A model generated the notes under the pieces. It searched no databases. It was given only the letters and a program-made list of their open reading frames with translations, and was not told the DNA's origin. A DNA stretch of 64,000 nt from Przewalskia tangutica. Taxonomy: Eukaryota > Streptophyta > Magnoliopsida > Solanales > Solanaceae. A program made the translations under genes and the position numbers. Shown here in pieces: positions 43,547 to 52,918 of this stretch (position 1 is the stretch's first letter; each line of letters begins with the position of its first letter). The stretch spans positions 12,397,501 through 12,461,500 of the forward strand of contig CM056733.1 in the NCBI GenBank assembly GCA_029844215.1. Direction: 5' to 3'.

Positions 43547-46500
43547 GTTCTATCTCTATTTTTTCTCAAAATAAGTCGTTTATGTAATACTATTTTTTTT
43601 GTCTAATGTCATATTTTTATATTTAAAAATAATTTAATTTTATGAGATAATTTACCAGCACACATTGATATAAGACTTTTTTTAGATCATACATTTCAAA
43701 AATATTTCTTTGTTTTTTAAATTACGTGTCAAGTTAAATGATGTCACATAAATTGAGACGGAGGGATTACATATTATAAATTGTATTAAATTGTTTGTCA
43801 TTTTCCATTTCTGAATGTGATTGTAGAGATGAAGTTGAAGCATCAAATAGTGTTGGCCGGTCATCTCGTAGAAGTAAAGGAATGCCACCGGAATTGAGTG
43901 ATGGTCTGATAGATAAAATTGAGGCTAAGGAAATATTATCGAAAAAGGAGTACTTATCATACGATGGAATGGTTAGAAGTATAAAACGTTTGACAAGAAA
44001 TGAATGTGGAATGAGAGTATCTGAACATGAGGATGATGTTGATTTGGAAAGGTTAGAGTTGAAGTTGAACCCCACACAAGTGGCTAAAGGTGCCATATCA
44101 GATGTGAAGTTTCTTCCCACGGTGGATAAGAGAGTAATTATTGTTGGCGATGAGCTTGGCTATTTGGGGCTATGGAACTTGGAGGAGACTTATCTCTATC
44201 GTCCTCATCACTCCAAATTGTCTGCAATCACTATTGAGCCATTCTCCATGTTGAAGGTCACTCTCTTTTTGCTTTTCTATTTTTATCCCAATCTTCAAAT
44301 TATAAGTAGTTGACTTGTCGTAAGTTAAGGCCAAACTCTTATATAGGATCTAAATTAAATAAATCATATAATTCCTGTGTCTAGGGATGTCAGTCGAGCG
44401 GGTAATGTGGACACCTCTTCGCACTCGCTCCAGGTGAAGCGGGTATGTGGATGGTAATTTGATGGGTGGTGGAGCGAATATGGGTATCAAAAGGACTAGA
44501 AAATTTATTGTCTTCCTTTATATAAATTTTACGCTTTATTTTATGCTTTTAATATTCCTAATATTTTGGTAAAGTTTCATACTTTGATATTCGATACACG
44601 TGAAAAAAGTTCATTTTTTTCATTTTCTTGAACCTTTTTTTCATATATATTTTTTTTTACTACTCGTGATGGGTACCAGTTGGATAAATAAGTATCCGCC
44701 GGGGTAAGTGAGACGGGGGCAGGTGGATGAATTACTACCCTGATGGGTGGGTGGTGGGGTAGATTTTAGGTGGCGGGTATGAGCATGAGTACCCTTCTCT
44801 GCCCCCACCCCACCCCGCCCCATTGACATCCCTATATGTGTCCTAATTTGTTTGAAGGTTGATTAATTTAGGGAGTTAAATAATTCTTTTTTTTATTATG
44901 ATTTTATTCAACTCTTTTCATATATTGTGAATTATTAATTATGCAAACTTATAGTACTTTTTATATAATTTTCAAATATATATATTTTATTATAAATATT
45001 TGAAGATTCTATGTTTAAAATTAAATCAAAGAAAAATTTATTTGACCCATAAAATAGGTTAACATTCAAACAAATTGAGGCGAAGGAGTAATTATATTTG
45101 TGTGAAACCTATTTCTTTAAGTCTTTTGACATGCAAAGTTATTTATTTTCTTATAATCCATTTTTATGTCAATAAACTTGGACTTTTTCTTTAAAATAAC
45201 TCAGAGAAATGAAAAAACTTAAAAATATATTAATAGTAAAAATAGGGCCCCATGTTTGTAGTTAGGGCTGCACAAAAATCGGCCCGGACCGAAAAATTGA
45301 ACCGAACCGAACCGGACCGAGAAATTCGGTCCTCTTCATTCGTGTGATTTGAAATTTCTGTTTAAATCCTGATCGATTTTTTTATAATATATATAATTCC
45401 TAATATATATTGAATTATATAATTCCTAATATATATAATATATATAATTTATAATTTTCTAAATTCCTAATATATATAATTCCTAATTTTCTAATATATA
45501 ATATTATATAATTCCGGGTCGGGTTCCGGGCCCCATTTTTTTTTTTAAAAATTGAATTTTCAATACTGAAATTGACATTCTCGGACGCGGTGCCACGGAA
45601 TTTTTACGTTGAAATCTATTGTACATCGCGAGATATTTAGATTTGAAAATGGGAAAAACGTAACGATTTGGGGAAAAGAGAAATTGAGGGGCAAGACGGA
45701 CGTTTTTGGAGAAATCGGCGGAATCAAATCGCTTACGCAGTTTGGCCACCCCCGTGTCGAAAAAATACGCGAAATTTAAAAAATAATTAGGTAAAACGGA
45801 CGTCCGAGCGCAAAGTTATGACCGTATAAAGTTTGATCAATTTACAACCTATATTTGATATGTCAATACGTCCGGCCGGGAGAAGTGGTGCAGGTGGATG
45901 GGGTGGGGTGGGGTGGATGGATTGGGCGGGGAGTGGGCTCACGGGGACTAGGGCTGAGGATCACCCGGTCCATTCGGTTCAACTCGACGAATCAGACCGA
46001 CCGACCGAGAAATTCGGTCCGGTCTTCGGTCCGGATAATTCTACTATTCGGTCCGGTCCGGTCCGGTCCTAACCCTTTGTGCACCCCTATTTGTAGTATT
46101 GTAGTATTCAACAACTTTTTTGATATACATGCATGTATATCTTTGCAGATATTTACTTCAAGTTATGATCAACGTATTATGTTGCTGGATGTTGAAAAGG
46201 AGGTTTTCGATGAGGTATATCAGGATACTTACGCGGTATATTCCATATGTCATCGAGGGGAGGACGTGAACTGTTTATATTATGGTAATGAAGTTGGAGA
46301 GCTAAAAATATTCGATGCAAGGGCTAGAACACCATCATTATCATGGGGATTACATGGAGACACAATCAATACAATACATTGCAAACCAAATAATTCGAAT
46401 ACTATAGCTACAAGCTCTGCAGACAAGACGGTCTCTCTTTGGGACGTGAGGAGTGTTAGCAAAGATAAGCCAGAATCATTGACAACCATTAGCCATGGAG

Positions 46501-49500
46501 GTCCAATTTACTCTGCCTACTTTTCACCTTTTGGGACTTTTCTTGCAACAACAAGGTTTGTTTAATTGAATCCTACATACAGGGGAGAGATAATTATTTG
46601 AACTACAAATCAATGTGGATATCAAAATGACTTCAAACCCTACAACTACTTTCAAAACAAATTAGTAATATGGCTGCGAAATGCTCAAAATGAATTTTGT
46701 GATTTTTTGTAAGAATGTCTTCATATTAAATGATAGTGAATATATCTCATATATATTCACAATGTATTTTATTATTAATATTTAGTGTAATTAATGTAAA
46801 ATAGAAACCATAATTCTATTAGGACTACAATTGTATACTCTATATATATTATATTAATAAGAGAACTTCATCAAGGAGATTTACACTATTCTACATGGTA
46901 TCAAGAGCCAAAAATTCCTCCCTACCCTAAATCCTAGTGTGGCCACCGTAACCCTCCCCTTCGCCTCCCTCTTCCGGTAGAAAATCGACCGTATATAGCC
47001 CCGTATACCACTGCTCCTTTGTGATATACAACCTGTATATCTTGCTCCTCCCTGCTATATAACCTCTTCTCTACATACAAACGTGTATACCCTAGATATA
47101 CCGTGATATATAGCCCTCAATCTCTCCCCTTCTCAAAATGAACATGTATACCACTGATATACAACAATATACATAGCCCTTCAGCCCCCATATTCCCTGT
47201 TTCTAGCATGTATACATCATCTGGAATACGATATACACCACCTGAGACAGATCTCACCCACGCAGAACTGTATACCGCTGTTAAATAACTGATATACAGA
47301 ATCCCCTCACCCGATATTCTTCCAAATATTTTCGACTACCCTAATGGATTCTCCCTCTTCCGCTTCCGCTTCCTCAATTCCTGACGTCACAAAGCCTTCC
47401 TCTTCCACCCCCACCATTTTTCAGGCTTTCTCCATAACCAATATCAAGAACTTCATACCATTGATTCATACGCGTTATGGGTTGAACTCTTTCATAATCA
47501 TGTATGTGCTTACAACGTGTTTGACCACATTTATACACATATCCCCACACTCCCGACGTTGACGACGTGACATGGAGGCACCTTGACGCCATCGTCAAAT
47601 AGTGGATCTATGAAACTATCTCTAAGGACTTATTTCATACTATTATGAAGACCGGAGCTACGACCCACGAGTTATGGACACGATTGAAGGAGATTTTTCA
47701 AGACAACAAACATATATGTGTCGTGTATCTTGAGGAGCAATTCAACACCACTCGTCTTGAAAATTTTGCAAACATGGTCGATTACTGAAAACGTCTAAAA
47801 TTAATTGCCGACCAATTATCTAATGTGGGCAGCCTTATTTCAGACACAAAGATGGTTCTGCAATTAAGTAATGGTTTATCGAAAGGTGATTACGACATCC
47901 TTGCTACAATGATCCAACAATTCCATCCCTTACCAATACGATCCAAAATAGGACACCCACAAAAATCCTTTTATGGTCGGATCCCTTCCTATAATCACCT
48001 TTGAATTTCGATTGTCTTTGTTACTCGGACCTTGCCTCTACGGTAACTCACAAATTATCACCTCGCTCCACCCTTGTGTCTTCCTAGGTTTTCCTTCAAA
48101 CCATTGGGGTACTTGTGCTATAAGTTATCCACAAGCAAAGTTCTAGTTTCCCGACGTGTCACGTTTGATGATGACGTCTTCCCGTTTGCCAACATCCAAA
48201 AATTTTGAGCCACTGACTACAATTTCCTTGATGACTCGGACACCTCCCCTCGACTTTGAAACGCACTATATTGGCTAAATTCCAACTTGTCATCCATTGT
48301 CCCATCTACGGGACCTACTGCCACACCCATCTCATCGGCCCCACTTATTACCGCTATTGCTCAGCCTAATTTACCCACTGCCTAGCCCAGTGACAATAAT
48401 TCCCAACCCACTACCCCACGGTCCAGTCCCATCGCTTAGACCTGTGGCTACACTGTCCAGTCCACTTTCTTCCGGCCCAGTCCCGCAACCATCCAGCCCA
48501 ACCCGCAGACCTCACCTACCGCCCCATTTCACGCAATCCAACCCCCAACCTACCATATGGAAACCCATTTACATCACGAGATTTTCAAACCAAAATTCTA
48601 CTTTAATTTGTCCACTCAAACTATCTCCCAGCTACCTAAAAGCTCAACCTTAGCCAAACTTGACCCGAATTGGAATGCGGTCATGTGTGAGGAGTTTAAT
48701 GCGCTTACTTCACAACGCACTTGAGATCTTGTTCCGCGGCCTGAGGGAGTGAATGTAATCCGCTGTATGTAGCTATTTCATCATAAGTTCAGAGATAATG
48801 GTGCCCTTGAACGTCACAAGGCTATACTTATGGCAATTGGCATAGGGAAACAAGAGGGTGTTGATTGTGGCGAGACTTTCAGTTCAGTGGTTAAGCCAGC
48901 TACCATCCGCATGGTTTTGAGCATCGCTATGAGGAAAAATTGGCCTATTCATCAGCTTGATGTAAATAATGATTTCTTACATAGGGATTTGAAAGAAATC
49001 GTTTATATGCATCAACCGCCAGGTTTTGTGCATCTGGAGGCTCTTCGTCATGTTTATCGTCTTCGTAAGTCGCTATATGAGTTGAAACAAGCCCTCATGA
49101 CTTGGTATGAGCGATTTGCCACTTACATCATACATATCGGCTTCGTGTGCAACAAGAGTGATCATTCATTATTCATTTTTCATCGAGGTACTGACACAGC
49201 TTACCTTCTGTTATATGTGGATGATATCGTATTGACAATTTCTTCAGATGGACTGAAGAACGAGGTCATTGCTCTACTCAAGTCAGAATTTGCTATGACT
49301 GACCAGGGTAAGTTGAGTTATTTTTTGGGATATCAGTGACCAGATCCGCACATGCCATGTTCTTGTGTCAGTGTAACTATGCAGATGAGATCGTCTACAT
49401 GGCTAAAATGGTAAATTGCAAGATCATGCCCACTCCCGTCTACTCCAAGTCCAAACTTAGTGTAGATAACGGGGATCCGGTCAGCGATCCCTCTCTTTAT

Positions 49501-50924
49501 AAGAGTCTCGCAGGTGCTCTTTAGTATCTCACTTTCACTCTGCCAGATGTTGCATATGCGGTTCAACATATGTGCTTGTTCATGCACGCTCCTAGGAAGC
49601 CTCACTTTACATCTCTTAAGCTTATCATTCGGTACGTTACATACACTCTTGACTATGGACTTTATTTATATCCCTCCGCACCGACTAGATTGCTCTATTA
49701 CACAGACGCAGATTGAGCAGACTGTCCGGACACCAGTTGCTCTACGTCCCGCTATTGTGTATTTTTGGGGGATAATATTATATCATGGTCTGCCAAGCGA
49801 CAAGCCACGCTTTCCCGTTCGAGTGCAAAAAGCAGAATATCGAGGCGTTGTGAACGTTGTTGCCGAGCTATGTTAGCTCTGAATTCTCCTTCTTGAGCTT
49901 CATTGTCCCATACGTAAGGCATCTTTGGTTTACTGTGATAACATATTTGTTGTCTACTTGTCTCATAACCCGGTTCAGCATCATCGAACCAAGCATATTG
50001 AGATGAATATTCACTTTGTTTGTGAGAAAGTTGCAATGGATCACGTTAGGGTGTTGCATGTTCCTTCTTCGTATCAGTATACATATAGGGATTCCTCGAC
50101 AACTTTTCCTTGACTTCAGATTCAGTCTCATTGTCTGGCTTCCTCCCGTTCTGACTGAGGGGGTGTGATAGTGAATAATTTCATATATATTCACAATATA
50201 TTATGTAATTAATATTTAGTGTAATTAATGTAAAATAGAGATTCTAATTCTATTAGGACTAGAATTGTATACTAAGAACTTCATCAAAGAGATTTACACT
50301 TACTATTCTATATTAAATGCCTACGCTTTTGATTTTATTTTTGCCTAAGTTTCTTCCGAAACTTGACCGTCTGTTTTAACTGTTTCGTATCACCACGGTA
50401 GTTACATTGGTAATTTCATGTTGAACACAGCTCGGACAATACTATTGGTCTATTTGGAGGAGAAAACTATGAGGAGAAGTTCTTGATACCCCACAACAAC
50501 CTAAGTGGTGAATATATTTCCACATTAAGGTATGGATATAACTTTCTTAAGAAAAAAATTGTTTGGTGGCTGTAAAACTATTACTACTACTTTATAAGAA
50601 CAATTCATTTTTCAAGAAAAAACTGTATTCTTTCTGATAAAATAAGAGTATGAAATCAACAGAGGAATCTGGGGTTGGGACGATTCACATGTGTACATCG
50701 GCAAGATTCAGGAAAAGCAGAAGCATAAAAGAAAAGAGAAGATTGATGATGAGAAACATGGACTCCATATCATTTCAACTGTTGAGAAGAAGGTTGTTCG
50801 AACTCTGCAAAGTGATCATATGCCTTCTGTCCCATACCGTTTGGCTGCTCATCCTTATATTGTCGGAACACTTGCTGGCGCCACTGGCAAAGGTAAAGTA
50901 TGTATGTGGGCAGCACAAGCTTGA
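43503..50924 (+). CDS. WD40-repeat protein, WDR76/DDB2-like (CMR1 family), five exons
   Basis: The exons 43503-43546, 43827-44256, 46149-46555, 50431-50529 and 50663-50924 join in frame through four GT-AG introns into 413 codons with no internal stop. The N-terminus is basic (MADSEIVLKRQRRKR). WD-type repeats follow, with ends such as GYLGLWNL (about residue 138), RIMLLDV (173), GELKIFDAR (216), KTVSLWDVR (259) and GKVCMWAA (410). The run IWGWDDSHVYIG and the end AAHPYIVGTLAGATGKGKV are signatures of plant WDR76-like proteins, such as Arabidopsis DRS1 (name from memory). WDVR at about 256-259 fits the WDxR motif of DDB1-binding substrate receptors, so a nuclear CUL4-DDB1 role linked to DNA damage or stress is plausible. 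A basic insert (KQKHKRKEK) follows IWGWDD. Length agrees roughly with the family. It is the only apparently intact host gene here. Confidence 0.85.
43575..43767. mobile_element. Possible MITE in intron 1 of the WD40 gene
   Basis: The right end TGTCACATAAATTGAGACGG with AGGGA matches the inverted end of the element at 40684-40951. The left end is poorly kept (GTCGTTTATGTAATAC). Confidence 0.45.
43827..44256 (+). CDS. WD40 gene exon 2
   Basis: Acceptor GATTGTAG before 43827; donor at 44257 (AAG|GTCACTC). Encodes residues 16-158 including the first WD repeat (AISDVKFLPTVDKRVIIVGD) and ends in frame at Lys. Confidence 0.88.
44392..44834. mobile_element. hAT-like MITE in intron 2 of the WD40 gene
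   Basis: The ends TAGGGATGTCAGTCGAGCGGG and complement CCCCATTGACATCCCTA equal those of 7235-7938. The 8-bp flanks CCTGTGTC (44384-44391) and TATGTGTC (44835-44842) match at six of eight bases. Shorter and more decayed than the other copy. Confidence 0.8.
45263..46089. mobile_element. hAT-like element (827 bp) in intron 2 of the WD40 gene
   Basis: Ends TAGGGCTGCACAAAAATCGG and complement CCTTTGTGCACCCCTA; perfect 8-bp flanks TTTGTAGT (45255-45262 and 46090-46097). Subterminal GGTCCGG repeats. It stops 52 bp before the acceptor of exon 3. No transposase. Confidence 0.9.
46149..46555 (+). CDS. WD40 gene exon 3
   Basis: Acceptor ATATCTTTGCAG, donor ACAAG|GTTTG. Residues 159-293 with three WD units and the WDVR motif. 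The open frame continuing left into 45855 is the hAT-like element, not exon. Confidence 0.92.
46731..46895 (+). mobile_element. 5' LTR of the intronic copia element
   Basis: TGATAGTGAATATATCTC to CTATTCTACA, followed by the PBS at 46896-46909. Contains an extra AT-rich piece (about 46837-46860) absent from the 3' LTR. Confidence 0.93.
46896..46909 (+). other. Primer binding site, initiator-Met tRNA type
   Basis: TGGTATCAAGAGCC directly after the LTR. Confidence 0.85.
47344..47960 (+). pseudogene. Copia gag remnant
   Basis: It starts MDSPSSASASSIPD (47344). Frames further on read ETISKDLFHTIMKTGATTHE, LWTRLKEIFQDNKH, EEQFNTTRLENF and SNGLSKGDYDILATMIQQF, the UBN2-type gag of copia elements. 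Frameshifts near 47560 and stops at 47607 and 47788 disrupt it. Confidence 0.75.
47961..48829 (+). pseudogene. Copia spacer and pre-RT remnant
   Basis: Pro/Ser-rich sequence (48297-48653) is the variable linker between integrase and RT; GYKWVF-like and FNALTSQRT-like pieces follow near 48690-48780. No complete integrase core. Confidence 0.55.
48830..49520 (+). pseudogene. Copia reverse transcriptase
   Basis: The 169-codon frame has DCGETFSSVVKPATIRMVLS, HQLDVNNDFLHRDLKEIVYM (catalytic Asp), RLRKSLYELKQALMTWYERF, the YVDD box (LLLYVDDIVLTISS) and KSEFAMTDQGKLSYFLG. It ends at a stop at 49337, where the next frame continues with ADEIVYMAKMVNCK. The frame lacks an upstream start and is shifted from gag. 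Confidence 0.9.
49521..50165 (+). pseudogene. Copia RNase H remnant
   Basis: Pieces in changing frames: YLTFTLPDVAYAVQHMCLFM, TLDYGLYLYPSAPTRL, DNIISWSAKRQATLSRSSA, VYCDNIFVVYLSHNPVQHHR, TKHIEMNIHFVCEKVA. They end before the polypurine stretch at 50157-50165. Confidence 0.8.
50166..50312 (+). mobile_element. 3' LTR of the intronic copia element
   Basis: TGATAGTGAATAATTTC to ATTCTATA; the last CA has become TA. It matches the 5' LTR apart from the missing AT-rich piece. Confidence 0.92.
50431..50529 (+). CDS. WD40 gene exon 4
   Basis: Acceptor TTGAACACAG, donor TTAAG|GTATGG. Encodes DNTIGLFGGENYEEKFLIPH and NNLSGEYISTL, with phases matching exons 3 and 5. Confidence 0.85.
50663..50924 (+). 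CDS. WD40 gene exon 5 with stop
   Basis: Acceptor AAATCAACAG gives Arg-Gly-Ile-Trp-Gly-Trp-Asp-Asp. The frame runs to TGA at 50922-50924. Acceptor use a few bases either way cannot be excluded, but this one keeps the family sequence. Confidence 0.85.
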
Positions 50925-51038
50925 GTCTTCGATCGACTATCTTGAAATGGTGTCAAAGATTTGATTGTTTTCATCTTTTTGTGCTTTTGTGGAGAATGAT
51001 TAAAGCAACATGTCTTTGTTAAATACAAATGCTAGAAA

Positions 51039-51044
51039 AATAAA
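51039..51044 (+). promoter_or_regulatory. Possible poly(A) signal of the WD40 gene
   Basis: AATAAA about 115 bp after the stop codon, with a T-rich stretch before it. Confidence 0.5.
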
Positions 51045-51258
51045 GGAGTATTTCAAAAGAAAGTATCCCTCATGAACTAGAAAAAACTATCTTTTTCACT
51101 TTATAAGGAATGTGCTTGTAAAGAGCTAAAACGGCACATGAGAAATAGGCATGAAAGCAAGTATGAATTAGCTTCGTATAATGGCCATCCATTTGACTGT
51201 TATGACTATTATTAGTTAGTGTAACGTAGCAAATATCTCACCTATATATAGAGAGACA

Positions 51259-51476
51259 TAGCCGCAAGGTAGCCAAGTTGATGTAGCAGTAGAGTGCAGG
51301 ACCGCAAGGTCACGAGTTCGATCCCCTGCATAAACCTTTTTGATTGAGCCTGTTACACATGGTTTGTCAAGTGTCGTTAAACGGCTAACGTAATTTGCAG
51401 GCTATTGCGTCAGTCCGGGGTTTATCCAGAGCGCCCTAGAAAGAGTAGCGACTGCCTTCGTCAAAAAAGAAAAAAG
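51259..51476 (+). mobile_element. tRNA-derived SINE with 9-bp TSD
   Basis: The head has an A box-like region (TAGCCAAGTTGATGTAGCAG) and a B box (GGTCACGAGTTCGATCCC). The tail has the TATTGCGTCAGTCCGGGGTT unit seen at 42168-42372 and an A-rich end. Flanks AGAGAGACA at 51250-51258 and 51477-51485 are identical. Confidence 0.88.
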
Positions 51477-51485
51477 AGAGAGACA

Positions 51486-51903
51486 ATCATTTCTATATAG
51501 AAAATAAGCTCCTTTCTTTCTAAGCAATTGGGTTTCTGCTACTAAATTGCTCCTTGTTATATCTGGCTCCTAATTTATACTAGAGAAACTTGTTAGTTAT
51601 AGATCTATGGACATTCACCATAATTCTATTATGGACATCCACCACAATTCTATACATCATGGAGAAGAGTAGTGGGAGTAACTTCTTAGGATTTATGGAC
51701 ATCCACCATAATTCTAGTATTTTATAGCTTTTTTTTTTGTTTGCGGTGGTCCAATCTTTGATTCGAGAGCATGAATCTCATTGATAACAGATTAACATCA
51801 CTGGCTGTCCAAGACTTAAAGAGTTAAGATTGCTGGAGTTGGAAAATCTGAAAAAGGTACATTAGTCCTTTGACTGATAAAGAGAATATGGAAATGACTA
51901 TGT
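51486..51903. other. Unassigned; short ACATCCACCATAATTCTA repeats
   Basis: The motif GGACATYCACCAYAATTCTA occurs three times near 51610, 51634 and 51696; no gene. Confidence 0.5.
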
Positions 51904-51918
51904 GAGCACCTAACTAAA

Positions 51919-52014
51919 CAACAACAACAACATACCCGCTAAAATCTCATCACGTGAGGTATGGGGAGGGTAGAGTTTACATATCTCTTCCTTGGTAGGT
52001 ATATGAGCACCTAA
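51919..52014 (-). mobile_element. 5'-truncated SINE, minus strand, with 15-bp TSD
   Basis: The minus strand ends GGGTATGTTGTTGTTGTTG, the (GTT)n tail known for TS-type SINEs. Flanks GAGCACCTAACTAAA at 51904-51918 and 52015-52029 are identical. Confidence 0.85.
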
Positions 52015-52029
52015 CTAAATATAAGCAAA

Positions 52030-52918
52030 AAAGTCAGTTAACTGGAAAAAAGTATTTGTAGAGCACCAAAAACAGGAAAAATGATGTTGCACAGCAGTGC
52101 TAGCTAATGGAAATTTTATAATTTTGCACTAGTATTGTTAATTTGATCACTAGTACTGAAGAACAAACGATAACAACTCTGAATAAACAACCACAGTATG
52201 ATTTCAGATACTAAATCCAACTTATAGATCATTCAAGATGAGGCATAAAACATCTAACAAGATTAACTTATATCGCAAAACACATCCATATGCTACTGCA
52301 TCTACCTTAACTCAATTCATCTTAGATTTTACAAGACCTTACGCCAACATCATGGTCTGATAAAAGACTAGAGATCAAACACGATTGTTATCTACATTGT
52401 AGTCAACTTTTGCTTTAAGAAAAAATCAATCCTTCTGAACTTAAATTGGTCTGAACATAAGCAAGTCACCACATACGAAGAACACGTAAAACAAAAGAAC
52501 CAAAAAAAGTAATTAAACTCCATTCATACCTTCATTTGAATATTTTGTAAATGCAAAGAGCTTCTTATCAAGCACACAGAGCAAACAAAAGCTTAAGTAA
52601 TTCATCCAGAGAAATGTTGGATAGGCAAAGCCATTAGCTTTATAACGCCCGTGAAGTCATAGGATTTTAACATGGGAGCATTAATTTGGAGATGGTTTAA
52701 AATAGTACTTGAGATTTGCAACACCAACTTCTCAAGCAAAGGGCTACAAGAGATCAGGAGCTCAATAGGTTTGGTGGCTCAACCTCAATCAAAGGCCTTA
52801 TTTCTTCAATTTATAATTTTTTTATAAATTAGTTAATCTCTAATGAGACACTATTGATCTTAGGTAATAGAAAGTGATTCAGGAGCGGATAATTTGATAT
52901 CAAGATAGTTTTTTAATG
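52030..52918. other. Unassigned AT-rich sequence
   Basis: No supported gene or element border. Confidence 0.5.

Larger units (their letters stand above)
46731..50312 (+). mobile_element. Short-LTR copia retrotransposon in intron 3 of the WD40 gene
   Basis: LTRs 46731-46895 (165 bp) and 50166-50312 (147 bp) both start TGATAGTGAATA. The 5-bp flanks are TTAAA (46726-46730 and 50313-50317). PBS TGGTATCAAGAGCC follows the 5' LTR directly, and GAGGGGGTG precedes the 3' LTR. Gag, RT and RNase H remnants lie inside with many stops; integrase is largely missing. At 3.58 kb it is smaller than a full element. Orientation is the same as the gene. Very short LTRs and motif style recall the Retrofit/Ale branch (inference). 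Confidence 0.93.

Noticed and set aside
45855..46148. N-terminal extension of the WD40 exon at 46149
   Set aside because: The extra codons read through the hAT-like element and the intron end; an acceptor TTTGCAG stands at 46148 and the family sequence starts there.
48297..48653. Proline-rich 118-codon ORF as separate gene
   Set aside because: It lies between gag and RT of the intronic copia element, where copia pol has a variable Pro/Ser-rich linker.
51280..51345. tRNA gene
   Set aside because: A and B boxes are present, but I cannot fold an acceptor stem, and the tail, A-rich end and TSDs show a SINE.
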